This document shows positions 46,408 through 59,188 of a stretch of DNA of 64,000 bases, piece by piece; the first letter of the stretch is position 1, and each line of letters begins with the position of its first letter. The translations under genes were made by a program, and so were the position numbers. Below the pieces are notes generated by a model that worked only from the letters and a program-made list of their open reading frames with translations, ran no database searches and was not told where the DNA came from. Source of the stretch: Valencia hispanica (taxonomy: Eukaryota; Chordata; Actinopteri; Cyprinodontiformes; Valenciidae); assembly GCA_963556495.2 (NCBI GenBank), contig OY747721.1:28360849-28424848 (forward strand), written 5' to 3'.

Positions 46408-48190
46408 ATAATAAAATAAAGTACAGTGTATTTCAGGGATTTATTTTAATCAAATTTTTGGATACCATCATCTCATCTGGCTTGATAAACATCTATTTTT
46501 TATCAATTGCCCAAACTTCACTGTAAATTAAGTTTGTGGAACTGTTGATGCAGATTAAAACCTCACAATTGATATTTGGTTTAAAGCAGCCACCATTTAT
46601 GACAGGTGGGTCTTTTCTGTTTTAGGAAAAACAAACAAATTCCTTTTTTTTTGTGCATAAAGGCTTCTTTCAGGTGATCCTACTCTGACTGCTAAACACT
46701 AACCAGGTGCATTTAGATAATTTGTGCTGTTTCTACAGTATATTCACAACATTTCTCTCAGATATCCCAGAAAACACCTGGAATGACCGTGCATCATTGA
46801 CACTTAATTATGTGAAAGATGCATTCAAAGTGTATCAAATTTAATTCCAAGCTTTCTGCTTCATTAACTGCAGCATGCAGCAATGTCCCGTAGTGTCATG
46901 TTTTCTGTCGGATGTCATTATTCCAAATCCGTGCAAAATAACTTCGATTTTCTGCTTCTTAGGTAAGATCCTTTAGTCTCTGCCCCTGAACTGCTCCTGG
47001 ATCCAGTGACCAACGGTCCATCGGGATGATTGACAAACTGTAAAATCCTTATTTACATCGATCAGTTTTCACCTCAGGTGGGATTTCCACAGACTTCCTT
47101 CCAAAGCTCACAGAGGTATCATATCTGAAATGTTTCAGGACTCCTAAATTGTGAAGCACCGTCATGAATCCCTTTCTGCACGAATGGATACAGATCCCCG
47201 ATGGCGTGACACAAATTCAGGGGGACAAGATGACAAAAGCGAACAAGAATAGAGCAAAGAAACAGATGGCAGAAGTGCTTTCATGCCTGATTTCACCTTC
47301 TTCCTTTCTCTTCTTATTTGTTCAGTTATGTCTTCAGACCGCTGTGGACACAGGCATTTTCCAAGTGAGAGTACACTCTAGTTTTCTTTGTTTAATGTGA
47401 ATATTTATAAATCAGGTTACGGTTTGTAGTTGTCACTGCTCTATGACTAAAATTTTTAAGAGCCTCTGTACCTCTGGAGGATGGCTGGTTAGCTGCCAGT
47501 GCTGCTGTTCAGCTCTTAGGATGTGGCTAGGAGGAAGTTGGGCCAAATACTATCTGAATCTGTTTTTATCATACAGATGATTTAGTTATGGTTTGTTTAA
47601 ACTAACTAAAGCAGTTAATCCAAGATAGACCAAAATACACGTGTTAAGCTTTTGACCACCATAAATTGTTTAAACATTCTGTATGTCTTTTTTTTTCTCT
47701 TGTACTCTGGTTCAAATGAAGTGAAACTTTTATTGCCGTTGCTTTTGAATTATTACTTTATTAAAATCTTGAGACCAGGGAAGAAATTAAAACTATTCAA
47801 ATTCCATGCATAATTAGGTTGTACACTGGGCTTCAAAAGTGCACAATGAAGAAGTGGGAGCAAGAGACAGAACACAGGAAAAAGGCAAATAATTGAAAAT
47901 TGCATTTAAATGGAAAATAACATTTAACTGGCTGTTAATATGCTAAGCAAAGGTTTAGGACTATTATCCTTAAAAATGGAAAGTTTGCGCAATAACCTTG
48001 ATTTTTATGTGTTCTGTCAGGCATTCATGCCCCCCCATGCCCCCCAAACGCAAAATACTTTTTCTTAGAATTCAACAGGATTGCTGAGCTGCAAAAGCAT
48101 TGCCTCTCACAACCATCCATTGCTGCAGAGGTTGGATATAGACTGTTAAAAGAATTTCACCTGCATTGAGACTGAAGATCTAGGAGAATG
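46408..48190. other. unrecognised intronic sequence
   Basis: About 1.8 kb without recognised elements or coding potential. Confidence 0.45.
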
Positions 48191-49141
48191 CAGTGTTTCC
48201 CACAGGTTTAAAAGCAATGTGTGGTGGTCGGCCGTGGGGTGGGGTTTGGCCCCGGGGGGTTTCCTAAAGGGATTTCCTAATTCCTAAAGGTCAATAATAA
48301 AAAAAAGTTATTGGTTACACAGACTTTCTTACAAATTAATACTAAATTAATAACATAACTAATTACACTGGTTGGACTGTTAAGCTCTGTTTCAGACTGA
48401 TAACTCATCCTCAACACGTGGCTTTTTTCAGTCGCGGAATATACTTCTCAATACTCATCTGGATTGAAGCAGCAAACATTCAGTGTAAGCGTAAAGAAAC
48501 ATAACCTTATTTATAATACGTTTATTTGATTCACAGCTGCTACATATAGTGTTTCAACCTCGACAACCCAACTCGGCTAGCCTACATTTTACCACAAACT
48601 TGCGACTACAGTTAACTTTCTAAAGGCGCAGTCGCCTGTTTGCTAAGGGTCGGGACCTACAGTAACATCAACACACTGAAACTATTGAATTCAGAATATC
48701 AAATATTTTATAGCACTTTTTAATCTGTGATTGTGTGTTAAAAGTGTTCACGAGATACCAACCTTTCGCCAGCCGTCTTCTCTGCACCAAGTAGGCCACG
48801 CCTCCACAGGTGATCCAGACAGACATGTTGTGCACGAAGGGGTGCGGCTGTGTGCGTGCGTGTGTGTGTGCGTGTGTGTGTGTGTGTGTGTGTGAGTGAG
48901 AGAGAGCGAGCGAGAGAGATGCGTGAGTGACAGAGAGACGAAGAGAGAGCAGGGAAAGGAAATGCAGCTGAACGAATACGCTGCGCATTTTAAATAGCGT
49001 AAAAAAGAAATGAAACGCAATATGTGACGGTCGTTGTTGAATTATTATTATTTTATTTTTTTTAGGGTCGGCGTTGAATCTGTGGTGGTCGGAGATTAAT
49101 CCGTGGTGCACCGCCACAGATTCGTCTATGTGTGGGAAACA
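48191..49141. mobile_element. CAGTGTTTCCCACAG-type DNA element (hAT-like)
   Basis: Left end CAGTGTTTCCCACAGG, followed by GTGTGGTGGTCGGCC. The right end is the inverse, ending TCTATGTGTGGGAAACA, preceded by TCCGTGGTGCACCGCCACAG. The last few right-end bases (expected CACTG) are altered and no target duplication is clear. There is no transposase. The start is shared with the element at 42663, so the two are probably related families. A TG repeat at 48849-48900 lies inside. Confidence 0.7.
48849..48932. repeat. (TG)n then (GA)-rich microsatellite
   Basis: TG repeats with a few C interruptions to about 48893, followed by a GAGA-rich stretch (GAGTGAGAGAGAGCGAGCGA). Confidence 0.93.
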
Positions 49142-50526
49142 TAAATGCGACCAAAATTAAAGCCCTTTTCAAGGGTGCATCAAACATGGGGCATTGAAAA
49201 GTGGAAGGAATAATTTATCCTCTAAGCAAAGCTATTTAAACTGGATCCTTCTGATGTCTTCCAATGTTACTGGCCTGACATGGAGATTTTTTCTACTTGG
49301 GATACTGGAAGAGACTTCATTTTGGAATTGGAGCTCTGATCCCAAGTGGAGCAATGGAGCTTTAAGGTTGCACATGTGTGTCAAACCACAGCTGTCTATG
49401 TGGAAATGTTGACCTGTCCTCGTCTCTGAAGTGATGAATCAATATTTGAACAGAGCATTGCTGCAGTTCACAACACGAGACCTCTTTCAGAAGAATAACA
49501 TCCCTCTGTTTGATCATCGTGTTTGTTTCTCATTTTCTAAAACCCCTTGAAATAATTCAAGGTTGAATAGCAAGACAGGTTTACCAAAACTGTTGCCAGT
49601 CCGTTCCATGGATGTCGTTCAAGAAGCAATCCTCGCTACATGATGCAAAGTTCCCACCAGGCTCATGAACACAATTGCATCAAACATTTCAAAACAAGTA
49701 AATTGCATTTTCCTTAAATTACCATCTCAGTTTCTTCTCCTTATTGCTTCTTTTTCTTCTGTTACAACTTGGTTACAACCCAGAAGTGCTTTTTCTTTTT
49801 TCAAAAAGTGGCTCAAGTAAATGTTACTAGTTACTATCCACCTCTGCACATAAGTCACCACAATTTGCTGATTTTCTGTTCCAGGGGTATTCTTACAGTG
49901 AGCTGGTAATTGGCAGCTCTCGAAGTTCCATTAAGCTGCTTGTTGGCCGTTGCATCCAGGTATGTGCATGTAAACTGGATGCATTAAAATTAGATTTTTT
50001 TTCTGTTCTGTTTGATGCTCTCCGGAAAAAACTGCAGAGTAATTTTGTTTTTTCAGAAAGTTTTTAGAGAATATGTAGCTCAAGAACTGTTTCTTTTGTA
50101 TCTGTGCTGTTTGTCCGAAGCTCCACCCTTCCGGTACCCTCATAAGAAGAGGAAGCAGAGTTTCATGGAGATGGAGTTATAGGGTGCTGTAAATGTAACA
50201 GAGTTGAAGTTTACTTTGCAGCCAACACAAGCTTCAACCAGCAGTGAACTTCTTGATGGCGTACTCTGTGTCCCGTGTTGTTCTGAAGGCTTGAAAAAGG
50301 AGATGAAGACAAATGTTGAATCATTTGTCTTCATTAGCTCCTTTGTGCCTCTTTTCACATAAATTTGCATGTGCTGATATGAATGGTTAATGCACCCACA
50401 GGACCTTAGTGTGTTAGTCTTTGGTTTTACCTCCACAAAAAATGGGACGCAATGAATAACTCAGGTCTCTTTCATTAACACAAACTGAGGCATCAATTCT
50501 TATCCTTCCAGATTCAGTCCCTGATC
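49142..50526. other. unrecognised intronic sequence
   Basis: No supported gene or repeat. Confidence 0.45.
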
Positions 50527-50900
50527 CACACATACCTTGCAAAAGTATTCACACTCCTGGAACTTTTAAACAACATAACCTCAATATTCAATGTATTTAA
50601 CTATGATTTTATGTAATAGACCAACACAAAGTAGTAATTTTCTCCATATAAAAATCTGAGTGTGTGCATCAGAGGTTTGTTGAAGAACATAAGTGGAAAA
50701 AAAGGATCATTCTTTGCGAAATGATCGTTGATTGATTTTTCAGCATGATATTTTCTGCAGCCAAGGTTGACAGATTTACAGTAGAAAATGTTTCAAATAT
50801 TTTTCAGTGTTCCACTACCCCTTTTTTTTATCTTAAAATGTAGTTACAATATCTTCTTTGAAAAATAAATGTCACTGTTAAATATGGTCCAAAACTGTTT
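50527..50900 (+). mobile_element. Tc1-like terminal fragment
   Basis: CCTTGCAAAAGTATTCACACTCCTGGAACTTTT, then GATTTTATGTAATAGACCAA and CACAAAGTAGTAATT. These are familiar as the end of a fish Tc1-type family (consensus TTGCAAAAGTATTCACACCCC...GATAGACCAACACAAAGTAG). Similarity fades after about 50660 and no transposase follows, so the right limit is approximate. Confidence 0.6.
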
Positions 50901-50956
50901 TAATTGCCTCAAAAAGTCACAAAATGAGGCTCCAAAAAGATAATGTCCTGTGTCTG

Positions 50957-50958
50957 TA

Positions 50959-51028
<70 letters not shown>
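50957..51028. repeat. (TG)n(TA)n microsatellite
   Basis: A short TG run passes into about 30 TA units. Confidence 0.96.
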
Positions 51029-51032
<4 letters not shown>

Positions 51033-54000
51033 TTATCCAAATCAAACATTGATCTATTTTAAAATGATTTAGACCTCATATTTTCCATTTTCTTTGTTCT
51101 TTGCGTTGCTTATAATCATCACCGTCACACAACCATTTTGATGATCGGTTAAATCTGGTTTCATCCAGATTGATATCCTTTTTGCTCTCTTCTTATAAAA
51201 AAAAAATCCTCAGCAGTCATTTTTACAGAGACTGCTGTGGCTTTCCCTCAGTGACTTTTGCTTCCAAATAAACTTTTTGTATCAACCTTTTGTCTCAAAT
51301 CACTCTAATTTATTCAAGTCACCATGTCATTGACTTACTTGCTCTGATTACATGTCAAAGCTTAGTGCTCTCAAACAGGCCTTTTCCTCATTCTTCTGTT
51401 CCTGACCATCAGCAGCGATGTGTGTACATATTGTTTGTGAGGCTGTTTGAACACTTTGGAGGTGACTGAGAAATGAAGCAGTACCAGCAAAGTTGAGTTT
51501 GACAGCTGATTGAAGTTGATTCACTTACAGCAGGATGGACAGATGTACGAGACAGTGAGTGAATCAGTAATTCACAAACAAACAAGAGAGATGAGAAGAT
51601 TTGGAAAACTTTTGACAGATGGAGTTGCAGGAACCTAACTTGAGTGTGGAATCAGGTGGACATGAGTCAGAACCAGCTTTGTTTTCACCCAAAAAAATTT
51701 GGTCACCATTTGTCCTAATTAAGTGCACTAAAAGTTGTGAATTAAATTTTTTTTTCATTACTTCATCAACAAACATAAACTAGATATGTGTTGCAGTGGA
51801 AACAGACTATAAAAAACATTTCATACATCCATGAACCTTGCAAGTATCTTGAAATTGGACTGCAGAGTGAGATGGAGGCCTCTGTCAGGTCTTTTGCCAA
51901 ATGCAACTAATGCTAAATGGGAAAGCATCCTTTATTTTAAATACATATTGCACTTGGCAGATTTGTCCCAATACCATAAACACCAAGTCGTGACTAGATG
52001 ATGATGGTTGTGTTAGCATCCAGCTCTGTGGTCCAGAGCAGCAAACTGTGAGAACTACTTTTTTTTTTTTTTTTGCTGGCGGTGATAACAGCGATGATGA
52101 ATAGTTATCTTAGCACAGAATCCTGTGGAACTCCATGTCTGTGGGCAATTCATTTTTAATTTTAGGAAAATGCATCTAATTTACAAAGAAGCAGAACATT
52201 GGATTCTGGCTCTTATATTCCTATGAAATGCTTGGTGTTGATAATCTTAAACACGAGACTGAAAATCAACAAATTAATGGAAATCATTTGATTGACAAAC
52301 CAGCTGATATTTAGCTCAACAGTTTGTCTCTAGCGAACAGACCGAGGTCTAGAAGCTGTATTGATGGAAGCAAGCCATTTCATTTAAAAGCTAAGTTCAT
52401 GCTGAGCCTTTCTGCAGCACGAATCAAAAACATTATCTCCAGGAATGATTGAATCTTTGCATTTGCCTGTCACACCTGCTGTAAACTCCCTAGTGCAGAC
52501 AAAAGTATAGTTCTCTAACAAGAGTAGCTGAGAGGGAACACAGGCAAGGGAGACGATGGTCCTGCTGCGGTGAAAGAGTGTGTCACATTGGTAATAGGAC
52601 CACCTGGTGTTTCTCCATTTCCCGTGTGGCTGACTCTGTTCCCATCAGCTGTACTCTGATTCAGCACACAGTCCATGATGCAGAACACCTGCTCGGAAAA
52701 CACAAACAGCAACAATCTGGTTCACAGGAACACAGGAAGGTGAGACTTAGTTCTGTCTCGCATTGCTAAAGCCGTTCGGGGTAAAACATACACACAGGTT
52801 ATAATCAAATCCACAGTAAAAACATGTAACCGTTCTTTGTCGGTTTTTTTGCAATAATGTCTGATCTTATCATGTATTCTGTTAACATCTTTTCTGTTCT
52901 CTGTGCTCAAGCTAAACTCTGTGTCCATCTCATATTTTCGTTGCTTTAATTGTCAAAAAGCAAAGCCAGTCTGAAAATCAAACTAAAAAGAGGCCTCTTG
53001 AGACACAATATTTGAACTGCAAACCACTATGAGGCTTTGTGGTGGTCTTTGAGTGAATCCCCGATTCTGTTTAAGCATTCCAGCTTTCGAAATTGTCGTC
53101 TAAAAACAAAGGCGGCAACTAAGCAGTTATGTTGGTTTAATTTACATGCAGGGCGGTCCAAGAGACGACCTAGAAGTAACAGAAAGCATTAATCTTTTGC
53201 TAGTTTCAGCTGTACCTGCGAACCCACACCTGGACTCACTCCCTGCCTGCAGTAGACTTTTGCATGGTAACATATACAACAGGCTGCAGCAGAAAAGAAA
53301 CTCACCCTAGTGTAGTTGATAGAGCATGAGCCTTTAGGTGTATGTTCAAATCAAAACCGGAAGCATACATTATCAATAACCTGTCTCTGCCAATTGACAA
53401 ATCTGTGCGCGTAAAAGTTTGAGTAAATATTCAAGTGCATAAAGGAAAGCATTAACTAATTTAACAGGGTTGTTGAATTTGATGTCATCCAAAACAATTA
53501 ACACCACTTAGAAACAAGCTCTATTGATTGGGCTCTTACCCAACAGCGGGTGGTCCAATGGTCTTATCGAAATTAGATGCTGCAAATTGTACATTCTATA
53601 TCTATTTGTTGAATATAGATTTATTTATTTTGGATGAATACAATTAAATTAAAACAAAGTATTCTGTATAATTAAAATAAAGATTCCTAAATCCATGTGC
53701 CTGACTATGCAGGCCCCAAAATCCTTTCTACTAAAAAGCCTGGTTTAAAAGGAGAACAGGACAGATTTTGTTTCTTCCTCATCTTATATATTTTAATGAG
53801 AGCTGTGTTTTAACAGCTGCTATTTCTTTCTTATTTTACGTCATTGTAAATAACATGATTCACATCTAGGAATGATTTGGTTATTGTTAAGTAGTGGGTC
53901 AAACACAGTGGTATTTGATTTGGGGCTATTCACCAGCCAGCCTCTCTGTATGTTCAAAAAGTTTTAGTGAATCTTAAGAGTCCCAAATTAAACTCTTTCG

Positions 54001-57000
54001 GTTATTTGCTAAACAAATGTTGCTGTTAAGCGGGTGAATATTTTATTGATTTAGAGTGATTTAAAATGATGACTTGGCCCTTAGTTGAACACCAGGACGG
54101 CTGGTTTCTGTGCGTACAGATCGCCCCGTGGTCGTTTTATTGATTAAAAAGCAACATTTTGCATAACAATCAGAGCAAGTTTCTGCTTTCTGCTTCAGTG
54201 CACGCGTGTAAAATTGAATGAGTGGGAAGTAACAGCTAAACAGAGGGTAGAACAACCAATCAATGGAAGACAAATCACTCAGGCTTCTGTCTATTAATTT
54301 TCCAACATGGATTGCTGTGAAACAGTCCAGGCGCTGGTTGTTTCCTTTAACCTCAGAGCTCAGTGGTTTGGTTTGTCTCAGGAGAAAACACTGCCACTGT
54401 GGTAAAGACTCACAATCCTCTTTGGAGAGCTCTTTTAGCACTCCAACTCTGGCCTTCTGATTGGGATGGGCCCTAAAAGAGATTTATGATCTTGCAGGGC
54501 TCAACAGTAACAGCCTGAACACAAAACAGGTTGGGAACACATTGTGTGACCACAGGAAGCTTCTTTTTATGAAATACCAGATACTGTACAGATCTGCAAA
54601 TGGGTAATTCCGTGAACAAAAATATTCAACATTTACGTAAATAATTTAATTAAATTAACTATCCTCTGTAAGTCCATGTGTAATTTTGTTAAACTTGAAC
54701 TTATTTTAATAGATATCACCACAAGGCTTTTTAATGATAGCTAACATGACGCTGTATAATTAAAGAAAAAAACTTTTATATGACCAGTTTTTTTTTTTTT
54801 TTTACCGACCATCCACTCATATCCATCATTGTAACAGTGATAGCAGGGACACGTCCATAGCAATATTTATGACTGACAGTTTTGTCACCACCATTTTTAA
54901 AACCTGATGCAGAATATCTAACATCCACTTGCGCTCCTAGCACAATTTCCATAAAATCTGTACGTATGAATGAGGATTTTGGCCGATCTGCTTATTAAAT
55001 ATCAAATAAAAGCCTAACGGACTGCAGCCTCATCCTTGTTAAGGGAAGAAGATATTTTTCTTCCACAACATTGTCCATGCTGAAAAAAACCACATGATTT
55101 CCTCAAAAGATACAGGATTATAGGAATGAGTGCTTTAGTCACCGGTAACAACGTAATGTTTACATAGTTAAAGCTGCGTGCCGGAGAATATATTTATGTA
55201 TCAAAGCTTTATAAATCTTTAAAATGACAGTGGGGTTCAATACTATGATAAAAGGCTAGTGCTCCACAGCAGTGTTATTCTTCCTAAGTGCCTCCTTCCT
55301 CCTATAGACCCCTTTGCATTTCACGCTAACCTCCAAATTCTTTTAGCCAATAATTCGAGTTTCCGCCTTATAGGCTGTCAATCAACTGACATGCGCATCG
55401 CACAAACCTGTGAGGATGGGGCTGCTCACACAGGCCGCTCCTTCTTTCAGTCGCCATATTGGAAGACAGGGTCAGTCATGGAGAAGTCGCTCACCTCTAA
55501 AATGTCCATGACGAAATACAATCAGGTGATGGTTGATAGTGCGTCCTGTTTTCCTCTTTGACTCGCTGTGACACCGCAGGTGATGCACGTGCACAATTGT
55601 TGAGGTGGGGCTATAGGGAGCGGGAGGGGGGGAGGAATGTTTTGGGAGGGACCTCGATAGTTGAATTTCAAAAATCTCTCTCTCCCCTTAAATACTCTGG
55701 ACAACAGCTTTAAGCAATCGTAAATCTGCGTGTGTCTTTTATTTAGAAGTTTACAGAACAATGTCCTTTATCTATATCTTACACCAAATACAACCTAACA
55801 CAATATAACATAAAAGGTACTAGCATTATTATCAGTTACTAACAGCTCAAACTCAACGAAAATCTTCTGTGAAGCGCTGCCGTTCCTCCTTTCGCTTACC
55901 TATTAAGCCAAAATATAGGAGCTAACAAATACACCTAAAAAACACGTTGGAGGATTTTTAAAAAAACTAATATAAACCTGAAATAGGGTGCTACACATCT
56001 ATAAAGAGACACTGTACTTTATGGGAGACTCCTTAATATAAGTGGTGATATGTTGTATAGTAGTTCCAGCCTAAAATAAAAGGTGTTTCAAACATTCTGT
56101 CACATCATTAATGTATTGGGTCTATTTCAATCAGAAAGCTAGAAATTTAAATGTAAAACAGAATTGGAAGTATAAGTACACCAATTGTACAATGTCAGTC
56201 AGGAGGTTGTGGCAGTGTTGTTATAATGTGGTTTTAGTCCCCTTTAAAATGCCTATGTGAGAATCTAGATTTATTTTAAACAAGCTTATTTTACAGATCT
56301 ACACACAAGAGGGTTGAATTAAGCTAAATTTCTCCTAGCAAATAGTGCACATTGACAAGCCAAATGGTTTCAATCCATGCCTGGTCCTTTTTGCTTTCTG
56401 TCAGTGGTACTGGCGCATTGCACAAAGAGGATGGAATAATGACGATGGGCTACCTCCAAACTCTTCATCTTCACCTCAAATCAGCCGCTTGATGATTGAA
56501 AGTTGATAACAGTTGGATGTTTGAACAGGACTTTGATCCCAAACACACATTCAGATTGGTTTTGGAATGAATAGAGAAGACTAACATCAAGCCTCTAGAA
56601 TGACATTGACATGGACATGTTGTGAATTGTGCTTAAAATCATCATCTGTACCAGAAAGTTTAGTGTGCATCCAAACATCCAGCCGGAATACTGTCAGAAG
56701 GTTGTTAATAGGTACAAAAAAATGTGGTGAAGGTGAAACTTTCGGCGAGACATTTAACCCAGTATCAGTGGTAGTTTGTGTACTTCTGAACCAGTATGTT
56801 ATTTTCACCCTGTGTGAATTACAAAATGAATAGTTCATATCAATCATTAAGAAACCTACATGAATATAATTCATGTCCAAGATGATTGAATGCTGTATAA
56901 ATTTCCTTTTGGTCCACTGACATCCTAACATTTCATCCAATGTTAGTTTATTTCCACCAGTTTTATTTCCATCTCACTTTAGTGTATATGATAAAAAACA

Positions 57001-59184
57001 GGTGCAAAGTAATGGGTTTTCCCAGCTTATTTGTTTTGATCTGATCAGCTAAACTTAGTAATGTTGTATTTCTGCTGTCCACATTGCTGCAACATACCAA
57101 CACCCAATAAAAAAAAAAAAAACATTTGTTTTTACCTGGCTAAAATATATAATGTACTGTAGGAGCCACTTTCTAAAACGAAATCTCTGATTGTGTTCAG
57201 CATGTCAGTCTGGCTAAAGGTCTTGCGACGAGGAGGAAGTGGAAAGCAGATGTCTGTGGTTAAGAGAAGCACTGAGTCACTGTTCGTGCTCACCTGCATT
57301 GAAAGTGAGCATTTGGTTACGGTTACCAGCTGGACAGTAGATGCCGCTGAGTGTGTAGCATTGAGGATGTCAGTTAGGAGTAAACTTTGAACATTGTGAA
57401 CTCTGGTTACTTACCACTTTAAGACAAACATCTGAGAAGGAAACTGTAACATTTACCATCATCCAACTTCCTATCTGTTCTTAGCATGCAATTTTAGTTG
57501 CAGACATCTAAATGTTTTTGTAAATTAAATTAAAACAGAAAGAAAAGCTTTGATTTTTCCTTTAACCTTTCCATCTGGAATTGCTGAATTTATTTAGTAT
57601 TTTTCTGAAACTGTGTTTAAATTTTACTGCAAAATGATCAGTAGACCTCATATGGTGAAATAGTGAAATGTAAATTGTAGCTGAGACATTTTACTGAGTG
57701 TTAGTGGCAATAAAAGGCTGAATGAATGGAAAAAGGAAAGAAAATGTGTGGCTCTCTGCTGGATTGATGGCATGTTTCTTTCACTCATTGAAAGCTTGAA
57801 GTAAGTGTTGTGGCACTAAGTGATGCGTTACAAAGTTGACGTTTTGCGTTACAAAGTTGACGTTTTGCAGCATTAGCCGACTAATGCTCAAAGTAAGAGG
57901 CTGAGAAAGAGACTTAATTCTCTTGCTGAGGCTACATCAGTCAAAGTTTTGGTTTGGTGTCAAAATCAGAAACTCTGAGGAAGTTTATACAGCTACTTGA
58001 CTGGTTGATGAAGTAAAAAGTTTACAGCCCTGGAATATTTTTTTATAAAATCATTTTACATAATTATTCATGTATGTTTGTGTGCATACAGCTAAATTGT
58101 TAATGTTATAAAAATCCAAGAGTTATTTTCTAAAGTTATTTGCAAATTAATATATTTTTGCATATATTATATCCATGAATGGATGTTGAGTTGTGGGATT
58201 TGACCTACTTCTACACATTAAAGTAAAGGGACTAGCACTAACACTTGTTTTGGATTGATGGATGAATGGATAAAAAAGACCATAAATTAAGAAAGAAAAA
58301 CACACACGAACGCACACACACTTACCTAAATGTTATTTCCTATACGTTTGACACATCTGGAACATTTGCGTCCCAAATACCTGTTACTTCATTCAGTATT
58401 CTGTGCTTAGATTTGTTAACGAATACTATATGGGCTTCGTGCAGATAAAAAGTTTTACACATTCTTACCTCTTGCCTCAATAGATCTGAAACAAATATCA
58501 GTAAAACTACAAATATCCACTCAAGTCAGGGGAAGAAAATGGGTTGGGTTGGGTTTTTAGGTCAAACTGAGTTTAATGGGATTTCAGGAATAGTCAGCAA
58601 AACAAAAATGATTTAAAAAGAAAAAACTTAACCCATAAGATATGCATTTTTGTTACTTAACTTTTCTAAATCTTTTTGGTGCTACAATTGTTACATTTTA
58701 CACCACAATCCTGTTTAACTTCCTGCGTTTTGTTTACTCACAACCTGCAACACCCACATATCACATCAGTAATGTTAAAAACCTGAAACAAAGTTTTACT
58801 ACGTCTAATTTTACTTGAGTCTCCCTCCTCAGTTTCCCTGTACCTTCTCTGACCCAAACCCACTCCAGTATCTTCATAGTGTTTGGGTTCATCAGGTGGT
58901 GAAACCAATCGTTTAGTCAGAATCTCAGTCTGGCTGAGGTCTGAGTCTCTGCAGTATGTTTACCGTGACTTTATTCTTTGGCAGCTCAGTCACAGCAAGT
59001 TAACCCAACCTCTCATTTGTTTTTGGTCCTTACACCAGCTAGCAAGGAGACCCCTCAGGCCTGAAATTGTTTTAGGTGCTCAATGTCTGAAAGGAGATAA
59101 TGTCTCGACTGATGCAGATTTCTCACAATAATTAATCATTATTGGACTCTACATCCCCATAGCATAATACTAACACAATCATGC
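51029..59184. other. unrecognised intronic sequence, low in known repeats
   Basis: About 8 kb. Homopolymer T runs lie near 52060 and 54789, and a 21-bp tandem duplication at 57825. The GC-richer patch 55140-55760 (GTGGGGCTATAGGGAGCGGG, then CCTCGATAGTTGAATTTC) has the feel of a teleost MITE, but I could not find inverted ends. An open frame of 126 codons at 54061-54441 (minus) resembles no known protein. Confidence 0.4.
57825..57866. repeat. 21-bp tandem duplication
   Basis: Two identical adjacent copies of GCGTTACAAAGTTGACGTTT followed by T (21 bp each). Confidence 0.9.
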
Positions 59185-59188
59185 TTAA

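Noticed and set aside
48668..49117. Two overlapping minus-strand frames with His-Thr repeats
   Set aside because: The His-Thr run is the (TG)n microsatellite in a hAT-like element; no protein domain.
53304..53345. tRNA-like words (TAGTGTAGTTGATAGAGCA, later GTTCAAATC)
   Set aside because: The B box is imperfect and spacing and stems do not fit; too weak to call a tRNA or SINE.
54061..54441. 126-codon minus-strand frame
   Set aside because: Inspected for domains; none seen, and no codon or splice signals to support it.
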